Shown piece by piece: positions 8,577 through 17,227 of a stretch of DNA of 46,080 bases. The translations under genes and the position numbers were made by a program. Position 1 is the first letter of the stretch; each line of letters starts with the position of its first letter. The stretch comes from an uncultured Roseobacter sp. Its GTDB lineage: Bacteria; Pseudomonadota; Alphaproteobacteria; Rhodobacterales; Rhodobacteraceae. The DNA lies in the NCBI RefSeq assembly GCF_947495275.1, contig NZ_CANLYL010000019.1, positions 1 to 46,080 of the forward strand, written 5' to 3'. The notes under the pieces were generated by a model, which worked only from the letters and a program-made list of their open reading frames with translations, did not search any database and had not been told where the DNA came from.

Positions 8577-9105
8577 CCAATCCGAGGGTCGATCACGCGA
8601 TAGATGATATCGATCAGCAGATTGACCACGACAAAGACTAGCTCGGTCAGAACGACGACGGCCTGCACATAGGCGAAATCTCGTGCAATTATATCTGTGA
8701 TAAGGAATGTGCCCAGGCCCGGATGGCCCGAGCGTGATGGCGGGTAGAATAGCGTGGGCGTGCCTGCGAGAGCCCGTGGCAGAGAGCCAGCCGAGCTGAA
8801 CGATAAAGAGCAGGATAAAAGCAGCCCAAACCGATAGGCCGGGATCGCAGCGACGGCAACGGCCACCCGATCCAGCGGTCCACCCCGACGCTTGGTCGCG
8901 ACGATCGCGAGCGGCAGTGAGACCGCCAGAGCTCCCAACACATGCAGGAACGTATACGAGATTGCCGCCCGCAGGTCGGATCAAACCGGGCAACCTGTCA
9001 CCGCCGAATATCCGAGGTCAAGTCGCAGCAATAGACCAAGCCACGCCCAGAAGGCTTGCCAGAAGCGTGTGTTGAGCCCGGCCTCCTCTCGGACCTGATG
9101 CGTGG
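8577..9105 (-). pseudogene. DppB-type ABC transporter permease, 3' fragment
   Basis: The minus strand encodes, with frame changes, FWQAFWAWLGLLLRLDLGYS (about 9070-9010), a stop near 8985, then SYTFLHVLGALAVSLPLAIV, a frame-shifted QLGWLSATGSRRHAHAILPA stretch near 8800-8730, and finally LVFVVVNLLIDIIYRVIDPR, the characteristic C-terminus of DppB/OppB-type permeases. The N-terminal segment (roughly the first 80-100 residues) is missing. The pieces are in the right order but cannot be translated as one protein. No solute-binding protein or ATPase gene of the system remains in the window. Confidence 0.75.
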
Positions 9106-9515
9106 AACTGCACGATCAACACCGACGCCTTGGGAGCGATGAGGTAGCAGCAAGCGGAAATCCATTGGAGCTCAGGACAACGAGTTATCGGGTCGTTAAA
9201 AAAGCCGGATATACATCAGTCATCGCGACCTCGACACTGGAATTATGCAGACTGTTGCAACAAGGTGGGGTCCACATATATCCACACAAGGCGGGGTAAT
9301 CCGCCGCGCCCACGTTGTCCCGATACAACTGCACGCAAAATTGTCAGGAAGCTACAAATGCGAGGTTAATCAGCGGCTGCCGCGCTGAACATCAAAGTCA
9401 AGCATCGCGCAAGTCTTCAGAACAATGCAGTAGCCTGCATTGGATGTGGCGAGGCGTTCTTTCTAATCCACTCAACGAAAGACAACTCAAAGAAGCGCGT
9501 TTGGGGGGTGCGAGT
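9106..9515. other. Intergenic region without recognisable gene
   Basis: About 400 bases between the dead ABC permease and the end of the histidine kinase gene. Short open frames exist in several phases but none shows a family motif or a convincing ribosome binding site. It may hold further eroded parts of the ABC system, but I cannot support that. Confidence 0.5.
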
Positions 9516-10886
9516 TCAGGAATCACCCAGAGAAAGACGAAGCTGCACCTTCAAACCACGATCGCGTGGTAAGAACTCAAGTGTGCCATTATGAGCATAA
9601 GCGACGGCCTCGGCAATCGAAACGCCAAGACCTGAACCAGATGTCGCAGCAACGGGACGAAACCTCTCGCGAGCCTCCAGGATTTGTTCTGTGGTCAGTC
9701 CAACGCCGTTGTCTGAGACTGCAATCACCATCTCACGGGGACCACGGTCAGCACTGACATGCACCTCTGTCAACTCAGGGCCGCCGTGCCGTAGCGCATT
9801 GTCGACAAGATTGCGGAGCGCTTCGTGGATCATTGTTTCATCTCCGTTCATAGACCCCAGATAAGCCGTGGATTGAAAGGTCACGGATGGACCCGCTTCG
9901 CTGGTCCTGCTCAGCTCATCTTGCCAGGCACGGAAGGCCTCATCCATGTCGACGCTTTGCATTACGGCTTCTGGACTGATCGCTTTGGCGCGCTCAAGAA
10001 AAAGGAGCTTTTGGCTCAGGTTGGCGGTTTCCCGGGCAGCTTCCAGAAGATCAGCAGAGCGCCTTTGCGATGCATCCCAATCCGGCGAGGCCTTTACGGC
10101 TTCTGCCAGAGACAGCACACCGGCGATAGGGTTTTTGAGCTGATGGGCTGCGTTCGAGATGAACTCCGATTGCGCAGCCATGCTGCGCGTGACCTGGCCA
10201 AACAGGCGATTAAGTGTGGCGACGATTCCACCCACCTCGTCTGGCACCGGGCGTTGGATTGGCGACAGCTCATCGCTGTTGCGGCTGGCGATGGCGGTTT
10301 CCAAATCGATCAATGGTCGCAGACCGAGGCGCACGCCGAACCAGACGATAATGGCCACTGCCAGGATCAATCCTGCTATCGCCAAGAGCGAGCGCAGCAG
10401 AAGATCCCGCACAAAGGCCGCCCGCACGGACGCCTCTTGCCAGACCGTGGTCGTGAAAACACCCGTAAAACCATCAATCTGAGTGCGGTTTTGCAGACGC
10501 ACCCCATGAACCGGACGGCCCAGATAGGTGGCCTCAAAGTAGTTGGGGGCCGAGGCTTCCTCGTTTGGGGGCGGAATGCCTACCGGTGGGGTTGCATAGC
10601 CGGCCACGATGACACCGTCAGGGGCGTAGACGTGGTAGAAAACACGACCGCCAGAAGTGTCTGACAGGATGTCCCCTGTCCGCGGTGACAGTGCGTCGCC
10701 ACCAGAAATGGCCACGTCATTTGCAACGGCCAGCGCGGCCGCCAGCAGGCTTTTGTCGAACACATCGGTGGCTGTCTGGCGCGCGTTTTTAAGTTGCCAA
10801 ATGCCTACCAAAGCCGCGACCAGCAGAAGCGGGACCAAAATAACGGCCGTCAGACGTCCGCGAAGCGACCAGACCTTGCCCATCAC
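9516..10886 (-). CDS. TctE-like sensor histidine kinase
   Basis: A 456-residue membrane sensor kinase. Two membrane helices (about 13-30 and 165-186) enclose a periplasmic sensor domain of about 135 residues with the double-glycine and PDG features typical of TctE-type kinases. A HAMP-like linker follows. The phospho-acceptor His is H248 in EFISNAAHQLKNPIAG; the N box is ALRNLVDNALRHGG and the G boxes are VSDNGVGLT and GSGLGVSIAEA. The reading frame opens with GTG at 10886 or ATG at 10883, both overlapping the TGA of the response regulator gene, so the two are translationally coupled. The pair is divergent from a TTT binding-protein gene, the classic arrangement for control of tricarboxylate uptake. 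Confidence 0.9.
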   Translation of the reverse strand: MMGKVWSLRGRLTAVILVPLLLVAALVGIWQLKNARQTATDVFDKSLLAAALAVANDVAISGGDALSPRTGDILSDTSGGRVFYHVYAPDGVIVAGYATPPVGIPPPNEEASAPNYFEATYLGRPVHGVRLQNRTQIDGFTGVFTTTVWQEASVRAAFVRDLLLRSLLAIAGLILAVAIIVWFGVRLGLRPLIDLETAIASRNSDELSPIQRPVPDEVGGIVATLNRLFGQVTRSMAAQSEFISNAAHQLKNPIAGVLSLAEAVKASPDWDASQRRSADLLEAARETANLSQKLLFLERAKAISPEAVMQSVDMDEAFRAWQDELSRTSEAGPSVTFQSTAYLGSMNGDETMIHEALRNLVDNALRHGGPELTEVHVSADRGPREMVIAVSDNGVGLTTEQILEARERFRPVAATSGSGLGVSIAEAVAYAHNGTLEFLPRDRGLKVQLRLSLGDS

Positions 10887-11551
10887 TCCGGCTTCACGAG
10901 AGCATACCCAATACCACGATGTACCCGGATCGAAACATCGAAGACAGACAGGCGCTTTCTCAGGCGCGACACATAGACTTCGACCACCTTGTCGTCCGTG
11001 CCGCTGCCCACGCCATAGGTCTTGTCGAGCAGCGTTTCCTTGGAAACCGGCATGCCGCCTGCCTCCGCAAGAGCAACCAGAACCGACAACTCGCGGCGTG
11101 GCACGTCGATGAGTTCCTGCCCCGCAAGAAGCTGCGGAGTTTCCAGATCAAGTGTCAGCGATCCGATCTCGATCGTGCGCCGGGGGGCGACGTCCTTGCG
11201 ACGGGCCAAGGCACGGATACGCGCGGCCAGTTCGTCCATTTCGAACGGCTTGACCAGATAGTCATCCGCACCGGCGTCGAGCCCTTCCACGCGATCCTGG
11301 GTAGCAGATCGCGCGGTCAAAAGGATGACAGGGCGCGGATCGTTTCGGCGGCGCATTCCGGCCAGTATTTCCAGACCGTCGCGCCCGGGCAGGTTAATGT
11401 CGAGAATTACCAGATCGCATTCTTCCTGCCGCAGGAAACGATCCGCATCATCACCATTATCGAGCGAGTTCACCGCATGGCCATCATCGCTGAGACGATA
11501 GGCGATGCCCTTCCGAAGGCTCTGATTGTCTTCTACCAGCACGATGCGCAT
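10883..11551 (-). CDS. TctD-like response regulator (OmpR family)
   Basis: A 222-residue two-domain regulator. The receiver domain has acidic pocket residues in VLVEDN, the phospho-acceptor D51 in LVILDINLPGRDG, the T in ILLTARSA and K in YLVKPFEMDEL. The C-terminal winged helix (about 125-222) contains the EVYVSRLRKRL recognition helix and RGIGYAL wing. I prefer ATG at 11551 over an upstream TTG at 11557. It ends in a TGA overlapping the kinase start. It lies 129 bases from the divergent TTT binding-protein gene that it most likely activates in response to a carboxylic acid sensed by the kinase. Confidence 0.92.
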   Translation of the reverse strand: MRIVLVEDNQSLRKGIAYRLSDDGHAVNSLDNGDDADRFLRQEECDLVILDINLPGRDGLEILAGMRRRNDPRPVILLTARSATQDRVEGLDAGADDYLVKPFEMDELAARIRALARRKDVAPRRTIEIGSLTLDLETPQLLAGQELIDVPRRELSVLVALAEAGGMPVSKETLLDKTYGVGSGTDDKVVEVYVSRLRKRLSVFDVSIRVHRGIGYALVKPE

Positions 11552-11680
11552 GCCCAACTTTTCATCCCTATGAAGGGTTAGTGCAAGGTTAATGCGTCAT
11601 CAATGCAGCGTGAGGTCGGGGAATCGCTCGGCTCAAGAAGGATTTCGGTGCGACGGTCGTGCCGGTCTAGGGAGGAAATC

Positions 11681-12787
11681 ATGACGACATTTACATCCAC
11701 GCGCCGCGTGGCGATGGGCCTTGTGGCAGCCGCCGCTGCAACCTTTGCAACCCAAGGCACCGCAGGCGGGCACGGCATTGATCTGGAGGGGAAGACCGTA
11801 GAATGGGTGATCCCGTTCTCGGAAACTGGCGGTTCGGCCAAATGGGCCAACTTCTACGCACCGCTCCTCAGCGAAGCTTTGCCCGGCAATCCAACGGTCG
11901 TGGTCAAATTTATGCCAGGTGCAGGTTCAACCAAAGGGGCCAACTGGTTCCAAGAGCAGACGTATGAAGATGGTACACTGATCTTCGGCTCTTCCGGGTC
12001 CACACAGTTCCCCTATCTGCTGGGTGATCCGCGCGTGCGTTATGAATACAATGACTGGAACGTCGTACTGGCGTCCGGTACCGGCGGCGTGGCCTATCTG
12101 CCACCTGATCTGGCCGAAAAAATGGATGGCTTCGACGCCTCAGGCCTGAAAGACACCGATTTCATTTACGGCTCTCAAGGGGCCACACGCCTCGACCTTG
12201 TGCCGCTTCTGGCCTGGGAGATGCTCGGGCTGAACGTAGAGCCGGTCTTTGGCATCAAGGGCCGCGGCGATGGTCGCCTGATGTTTGAACGCGGTGAAGC
12301 GAATATCGACTATCAGACGTCTTCCTCTTTCCTGAAAGGAGTGACGCCCTTGGTCGAAGCCGGAACGGCTGTTCCGATGATGTCCTGGGGTGCCCTGGAC
12401 GCTGAAGGAAATATCGTCCGTGACCCGACATTCCCGGACATGCCGACATTCAAGGAAGTCTGTGAAGCAACAGAAATGTGCGAAACCAGCGGTGAGCAAT
12501 GGGATGCGTGGAAAGCGTTCTTCGTGGCCGGTTTCCCCGCACAGAAGATGGTCTTTCTGCCAGCCGGAGCCTCAAATGATGCGATGGTGACCTATACTGC
12601 TGCCTTCGAGGCCGTCAAAGCGCGCGCCGATTTCGCAGAGATCTCTTCGGGTCGCCTGGGTAAATACCCACAGATGACCGGAGACGAAGCCAAGGGCGCT
12701 TTGTCCAGCGCGACCCAAGTGCCGGAGGCTGCAAAAACCTTCGTGGTCAACTGGTTGAGCGAACGCTACGGCGTAACACTGAACTAA
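11681..12787 (+). CDS. TTT family periplasmic solute-binding protein (TctC/Bug type)
   Basis: A 368-residue secreted receptor. The start is ATG 11681, preceded by GGGAGGA. The N-terminus has a signal peptide with a basic region and hydrophobic core (RRVAMGLVAAAAATFATQGT) cleaved near residue 28. The family signature follows: VEWVIPFSETGGSAKWANF, then FMPGAGSTKGANWF, which form the carboxylate-binding loops of Bug proteins. It is somewhat longer than the usual 320 residues and contains a CEATEMCE pair of cysteines near residue 265 that could form a disulfide. The permease gene follows after a strong hairpin. Substrate probably a di- or tricarboxylate, judged by the neighbouring TcuA- and PrpF-like enzymes. 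Confidence 0.88.
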   Translation: MTTFTSTRRVAMGLVAAAAATFATQGTAGGHGIDLEGKTVEWVIPFSETGGSAKWANFYAPLLSEALPGNPTVVVKFMPGAGSTKGANWFQEQTYEDGTLIFGSSGSTQFPYLLGDPRVRYEYNDWNVVLASGTGGVAYLPPDLAEKMDGFDASGLKDTDFIYGSQGATRLDLVPLLAWEMLGLNVEPVFGIKGRGDGRLMFERGEANIDYQTSSSFLKGVTPLVEAGTAVPMMSWGALDAEGNIVRDPTFPDMPTFKEVCEATEMCETSGEQWDAWKAFFVAGFPAQKMVFLPAGASNDAMVTYTAAFEAVKARADFAEISSGRLGKYPQMTGDEAKGALSSATQVPEAAKTFVVNWLSERYGVTLN

Positions 12788-12798
12788 GCCAACTGATT

Positions 12799-12830
12799 GG
12801 CCCCGGTGCAATCTGCCCCGGGGCCTTCTC
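12799..12830 (+). terminator. Hairpin between binding-protein and permease genes
   Basis: GGCCCCGG (12799-12806) pairs perfectly with CCGGGGCC (12818-12825) across an 11-base loop, followed by the pyrimidine-rich TTCTCCTTTC. It lies between the tctC-like stop and the tctAB-like start. Such elements either partly terminate transcription or protect the upstream mRNA, giving more receptor than permease. The T tract is interrupted, so leaky termination is more likely than complete. Confidence 0.6.
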
Positions 12831-12851
12831 CTTTCAACCGGAGATTGCCCG

Positions 12852-14879
12852 ATGGATATAATTTCGGTGGCGCTGCCCGCCCTTGGGGATGCGGCAGGTC
12901 TGATCCTACAACCAATCGTTCTTGGATATCTCGTGCTTGGCGTTGTAATGGGGCTTTGCGTTGGGGTGTTCCCCGGCCTTGGCGGAATCGCTGGCCTGTC
13001 GCTTCTGTTGCCCTTCATGTTCGGGATGGACCCTGTCTTGGGTTTGGCGCTGATGATCGGCATGGTCGCGGTGGTGCCGACATCGGACACCTTCGCCAGC
13101 GTATTGATGGGCATTCCCGGCTCATCTGCGTCACAGGCCACGGTGCTGGACGGATTCCCACTAGCCAAAAAGGGAGAGGCCGCGCGTGCGCTCTCTGCCG
13201 CCTTCGCATCTTCATTGTTCGGCGGTCTGGTTGGGGCGATGTTCCTGACGGTCTTCATACTAGTGGCGCGTCCCATTGTTCTGGAGTTCCGCACGCCTGA
13301 ACTATTGATGATCACGATATTTGGCCTCTCCATGGTTGGCATCCTCGCCGGGCGCGTCGCGCTGAAAGGTATTGCGGCGGCGGGCCTCGGCATGATGATC
13401 GGCACAATCGGGGAGGGCGACAGCGCGGGCGAATTGCGCATGGCCACCTATGACATGCCCTATCTTGTCGACGGGTTGAAACTGGTCATCGTTGGTCTTG
13501 GCATTTTCGCGATCCCGGAAATTGTCGCGCTCTTGCGACGCGACAAATCCATCTCGGACCGCTCACCTTTGGGCGGCGGTTGGCTCAGCGGTGTGCGTGA
13601 CTGGTTTGCCAATATCTGGCTGTCGGTCCGCTGTTCCATCATCGGCGTGATTGTCGGCGTGATCCCGGGATTGGGTGGGTCGGTGGTGGACTGGATCGCC
13701 TACGGGCACTCGGTGCAAACCACGAAAGACAAATCGAAATTCGGCTCCGGCGAAATTCGTGGGGTGATCGGACCCGAAAGCTCAAACAACGCCAAGGAAG
13801 GGGGTGGGCTCGTGCCCACGCTGCTCTTCGGGATCCCGGGATCCGGTTCAATGGCGATTTTCATCGGTGCTATTGCTTTGCTTGGTTCGGGTAATATCGA
13901 GGTCGGCCCTTCGATGCTGAAGAACAATCTCGACATCACCTATGCCATCGTCTGGCTGCTGGCTTTGGCTAATGTCGTAGGCACGTTAATCTGCATTGCC
14001 GCGTCTGGCGGCATCGCGCGGCTGACGACCATTCCCTTTGCGCTACTGGCGCCATTCCTGTTCATGATCATCAGCTTTGCGGCCTTTCAGTCGGGCCAGG
14101 ATATCATGGATCTTGTCGCGCTTTTCGCCATTGGCTTTCTCGGGATCATGATGCGGCGGTTCGATTGGTCACGACCTGCGTTTCTTATTGGCTTCGTACT
14201 CTCCAACCCCGCAGAAACCTATGCAAACCAAGCGGTGCAGATCGCCCAGTCTCGATTCCGCAAGAGCTTCGAAGAAGGTATCGACTACATCTTTTCGCCC
14301 ATTGTGATCGTGTTGATCATCATCACGTTGATCTCGGTTGTTCTGGGCTTGCGTCAGGCCAAGACAATCATGGCGGAAGGTGCCGTTGAAAGCGGCGCAA
14401 AACGCGCTCCGCTTATCTTCCTGCTGGTTGCGTTGGGGTATTTGGCCGTGGCCTTCACCAATGCCGCTATGATCCCTGACTACGCTGCTGCGGACCGGGT
14501 CTTCCCGCGCTTCGTATCAGGCGTCGCCATTGTGGCTTGTGTGATCCTGCTGGTTCAAATGATGATCCGACCGGAGACACACGCGCTCTTTGCAGATCGC
14601 GAAGCCAGTGATGTAGATGCCAATGCACATGGCCTCTGGTCAACACTGGCATGGTTTGCCGGGCTATTGATACTGACCTCACTGCTTGGGTTCATCTTAG
14701 CGCTGGCGATCTTCCTGTTCTGTTTCATCAAGTATCGCGCAGGACGCAGCTTAGGCTTTGCTCTAGTCTACACCGCTACGGGGATCGCTTTCATGTGCGC
14801 TATGGCGGGGCTTTTGAACCGCGATTTCCCACAGGGTCTCTTGCAATCCTTCATGGACCTGCCCTGGCCGCTAACATGA
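12852..14879 (+). CDS. TTT family permease, fused TctA-TctB
   Basis: A 675-residue membrane protein. Residues 1 to about 500 are the large TctA subunit with some ten to twelve helices and family motifs: GVFPGLGGIAGLSLLLPFMF, PSDTFASVLMGIPGSSASQA, GVIPGLGGSVVDWIAYGHS and LLFGIPGSGSMAIF. After a short linker (about 505-520) the chain continues with a second block of four helices (APLIFLLVALGYLAVAF to FQSFMDLPWPL region) matching the small TctB subunit, which is normally a separate protein. No free tctB lies in this cluster, so the fusion supplies it. The start at 12852 has CGGAG upstream. The stop overlaps the next gene's ATG (ATGA). It works with the 11681 receptor. Confidence 0.9.
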   Translation: MDIISVALPALGDAAGLILQPIVLGYLVLGVVMGLCVGVFPGLGGIAGLSLLLPFMFGMDPVLGLALMIGMVAVVPTSDTFASVLMGIPGSSASQATVLDGFPLAKKGEAARALSAAFASSLFGGLVGAMFLTVFILVARPIVLEFRTPELLMITIFGLSMVGILAGRVALKGIAAAGLGMMIGTIGEGDSAGELRMATYDMPYLVDGLKLVIVGLGIFAIPEIVALLRRDKSISDRSPLGGGWLSGVRDWFANIWLSVRCSIIGVIVGVIPGLGGSVVDWIAYGHSVQTTKDKSKFGSGEIRGVIGPESSNNAKEGGGLVPTLLFGIPGSGSMAIFIGAIALLGSGNIEVGPSMLKNNLDITYAIVWLLALANVVGTLICIAASGGIARLTTIPFALLAPFLFMIISFAAFQSGQDIMDLVALFAIGFLGIMMRRFDWSRPAFLIGFVLSNPAETYANQAVQIAQSRFRKSFEEGIDYIFSPIVIVLIIITLISVVLGLRQAKTIMAEGAVESGAKRAPLIFLLVALGYLAVAFTNAAMIPDYAAADRVFPRFVSGVAIVACVILLVQMMIRPETHALFADREASDVDANAHGLWSTLAWFAGLLILTSLLGFILALAIFLFCFIKYRAGRSLGFALVYTATGIAFMCAMAGLLNRDFPQGLLQSFMDLPWPLT

Positions 14880-15967
14880 CACAGACTGCCATCTCCTTTC
14901 TGTTCATGCGGGGCGGTTCGTCACGAGGCCCGTATCTGCGGCGCGGGGACTTGCCTCAAGACCGCGAGGAACTGGCCCGCGTACTGGTCGCAATCGTGGG
15001 CTCAGGTCATCCCCTGAATATTGACGGGATCGGAGGCGGGGCCGCCGTGACGACCAAGGTTGCGATGCTGTCTGAATCAGAGGATGACTGGGCCGATGTC
15101 GACTATTTCTTCGCTCAGGTAAGCGTCGAAGACGGGCTTGTGGATTTCAAACCAACCTGCGGCAATATCCTTGTTGGTGTTGGTCCCGCAGCCATTGAGA
15201 TGGGGCTGGTCGCTGCGACTGGGGAAACGACAGAAGTACGGATTCGCGCGGTGAATACCGGGGCGCGGGTTGCCTCCCAAGTACAAACCGAAAACGGCGC
15301 CGTCGTTTATGAGGGGGCTGCGCAAATCGACGGTGTGCCTGGTACGGCAGCCCCCATCAAACTCATGTTCCACGATGTGGTGGGAGGTGCCACGGGCACC
15401 CTGTTTCCGACCGGCAATCGGATTGACACAATCGATGAGATCGAGGTCAGTTGCATGGATGTTGCAATGCCCATGGTCATCGCGCAGGCCTCTGATTTCG
15501 GTCTCACAGGGCACGAAAGCGCTGCCGAGCTTGACGAGAACAGAGGCTTCTTCGAGCGCATGGAGGCGGTGCGCATGAGGGCGGCCGTTCTGATGGGGAT
15601 GGGGGATGTTTCCAAATCCGTAACACCAAAGTTCGGCCTCCTCGCGCCAGCGAAGGACGGTGGAACTGCGGCGGTACGCTATTTCATGCCATGGAAAACC
15701 CACCCCACGCTGGCCGTCACAGGATCGCAATGTCTGGGCGCTTGCCTGCTGTGCCCCGGGACCGTTGGGGACGGGATGGCGTCCGGGGTCGGGCCTTCTC
15801 CTGCCCGTCTCCAACTTGAACATCCGATGGGAAAGATGGAGGTGACGATCGCTTTCGACATCAAGGGGGACCGCTTTGATGTGCAATCCGTCGGCTTGAC
15901 GCGTACGGCGCGCAAACTGGCAGCAGGAGAGGTCTTCGTCCCGAAATCCATTTGGCGGGGGCATTGA
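14876..15967 (+). CDS. PrpF/GalD family isomerase (4-oxalomesaconate tautomerase-like)
   Basis: A 363-residue enzyme of the PrpF family (diaminopimelate-epimerase fold). The start is ATG 14876, overlapping the TctA stop. The N-terminal FMRGGSSRGPYLRRGDLPQD and GHPLNIDGIGGGAAVTTKVA motifs are hallmarks, with the first-half catalytic-loop segment VDFKPTCGNILVGVGPAAIE containing the conserved Cys and the second-half SQCLGACLLCPGTVGDG. Family members isomerise double bonds in unsaturated tricarboxylates such as 2-methylaconitate, aconitate or oxalomesaconate. Placement in one operon with a tricarboxylate transporter and a cluster with a TcuA-like dehydrogenase supports trans/cis isomerisation of an aconitate-like acid. 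The exact substrate is inference. Confidence 0.85.
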   Translation: MTQTAISFLFMRGGSSRGPYLRRGDLPQDREELARVLVAIVGSGHPLNIDGIGGGAAVTTKVAMLSESEDDWADVDYFFAQVSVEDGLVDFKPTCGNILVGVGPAAIEMGLVAATGETTEVRIRAVNTGARVASQVQTENGAVVYEGAAQIDGVPGTAAPIKLMFHDVVGGATGTLFPTGNRIDTIDEIEVSCMDVAMPMVIAQASDFGLTGHESAAELDENRGFFERMEAVRMRAAVLMGMGDVSKSVTPKFGLLAPAKDGGTAAVRYFMPWKTHPTLAVTGSQCLGACLLCPGTVGDGMASGVGPSPARLQLEHPMGKMEVTIAFDIKGDRFDVQSVGLTRTARKLAAGEVFVPKSIWRGH

Positions 15968-15980
15968 CTTCGATTTCCCA

Positions 15981-16003
15981 ATTGTATACCATAGTATACC
16001 AAT
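15981..16003. promoter_or_regulatory. Tandem GTATACC sites, possible GntR operator
   Basis: GTATACC occurs at 15984-15990 and again at 15994-16000, exactly 10 bp apart, so on the same face of the helix. GTATAC is itself a palindrome. The site lies between the PrpF-like stop (15967) and the next start (16020). The outer half-site resembles GTATcC of the palindrome upstream of the GntR gene at 18890, so the same regulator may act at both. Confidence 0.45.
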
Positions 16004-16019
16004 AATTTGGAGACGACTG

Positions 16020-16253
16020 ATGACCTCTGATGATTGCGTGATCGTTGCCAAAGCCGAACTGAAGATGGCGCGACAATTGATCCAGGATGAAATCCGCGAC
16101 TATCCGACACCGATCTCAGGATGTGATGCGCAATACAATTATCTGATTGGTTTGCGCAGTTCGATCTCGGACGCTTTAAGCGCTCTGGAAGCCCCTCGTT
16201 TTGTCGCGACGCCACGCACACCCTCCCCTAACGCTGGCGTGGAAAGCCGGTGA
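16020..16253 (+). CDS. Small conserved-looking protein of unknown function
   Basis: A 77-residue protein that I do not recognise. It is preceded by TTGGAG at a good distance from ATG 16020 and its stop overlaps the GTG start of the next gene (GTGA), which argues that it is translated. The first 55 residues look like two amphipathic helices (AELKMARQLIQDEIRDY and GLRSSISDALSALEA) joined by a CDAQYNYL segment; the tail is Pro/Thr-rich and probably disordered. No signal peptide or membrane segment. Coupled expression suggests a job with the D-2-hydroxyacid dehydrogenase or the acid pathway, but none can be named. Confidence 0.65.
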   Translation: MTSDDCVIVAKAELKMARQLIQDEIRDYPTPISGCDAQYNYLIGLRSSISDALSALEAPRFVATPRTPSPNAGVESR

Positions 16254-17227
16254 AAGTCCACATCCTAGACGACTGGTTCGATACGCTGCGTCGGCTGCCG
16301 TGCTTTGCCCGTTTGCAAGATCACGACGTTACAGTCTGGACCGACCACGAGCCGGACCCGGGTAAGCTGGCGACAAGAATATTGGAGGCCGAGGCACTTG
16401 TTCTCTTCCGAGAGCGCACGAAGATCGGAGCAGAACTCCTCAACCATCTTACCAACTTGCGCCTGATCTCGCAGCGCAGCGTCTATCCGCATGTCGATGT
16501 GGAGGCATGCAGCCGCAATGATGTTCTCCTCTGTTCAAACATGCATTCGGACACACCATCCTTTGCCGCAGCCGAGCACACGCTGGCGCTGATCCTCGCA
16601 AGTTACCGTCAGATACCGCAGCAAGTGGCTTCGATCCGGGCGGGAAATTGGCAGGCTGGCGTCGGGCGGACCCTAAGGGGCCGGATATTGGGCCTCTACG
16701 GCTATGGTCGCATAGGACGCGCCGTCGCAGGTTATGCACATGCAATTGGACTGAATGTTCAGTGGTGGGGCTCAGAAGCCGGACGCGCCCGTGCAAAGGC
16801 AGATGGCGAACACGTTCCCGAGAGCCGCGAGGCTTTTTTCGCGGGCTCTGACATCATCAGCCTCCATGTACGTCTGAAACCGGAAACAAGAGGGATCATC
16901 ACGGCGACCGACCTCGCTCAGATGCAGGACCGTGCCTTGTTTGTGAATACCTCGCGATCTGGTCTGGTTGTGCCAGGAGCCCTTGAGACGGAACTGGCCA
17001 AGGGGCGACTCCATGCCGCTGTCGACGTGTTTGATGAAGAACCGCTCCGCGACACCGCGAATCCACTTCTGACCCATCCAAATGTTTTGCCGACCCCCCA
17101 TGTCGGTTATGTCACTGAGGATGAATTCAATCTGCAATTCACTGATATCTTCGATCAGATAAATGCCTATGACAAAGGCATGCCAATCCACATGATCAAT
17201 CCTCAGGTTTGGGCGAAAACAACCTGA
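16250..17227 (+). CDS. D-2-hydroxyacid dehydrogenase family protein
   Basis: A 325-residue NAD(P)-dependent 2-hydroxyacid dehydrogenase. The substrate domain surrounds a Rossmann domain with GLYGYGRIGRAVAGYA (about 144-159). The catalytic Arg is expected in LFVNTSRSGLV, the Glu in VDVFDEEPL and the His in PTPHVGYVT. These enzymes reduce 2-keto acids or oxidise D-2-hydroxy acids; phosphoglycerate dehydrogenase-like members are also included. Start is GTG at 16250 overlapping the 77-residue gene. The 3' end overlaps the convergent AbrB-family gene by 32 bases. In this locus it might act on a keto or hydroxy acid formed from the imported carboxylate. The substrate is not predictable. Confidence 0.85.
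   Translation: MKVHILDDWFDTLRRLPCFARLQDHDVTVWTDHEPDPGKLATRILEAEALVLFRERTKIGAELLNHLTNLRLISQRSVYPHVDVEACSRNDVLLCSNMHSDTPSFAAAEHTLALILASYRQIPQQVASIRAGNWQAGVGRTLRGRILGLYGYGRIGRAVAGYAHAIGLNVQWWGSEAGRARAKADGEHVPESREAFFAGSDIISLHVRLKPETRGIITATDLAQMQDRALFVNTSRSGLVVPGALETELAKGRLHAAVDVFDEEPLRDTANPLLTHPNVLPTPHVGYVTEDEFNLQFTDIFDQINAYDKGMPIHMINPQVWAKTT

Noticed and set aside
15077..16051. 324-codon minus-strand frame
   Set aside because: Antisense to the PrpF-like gene, which has strong motifs and an ATGA start overlap.
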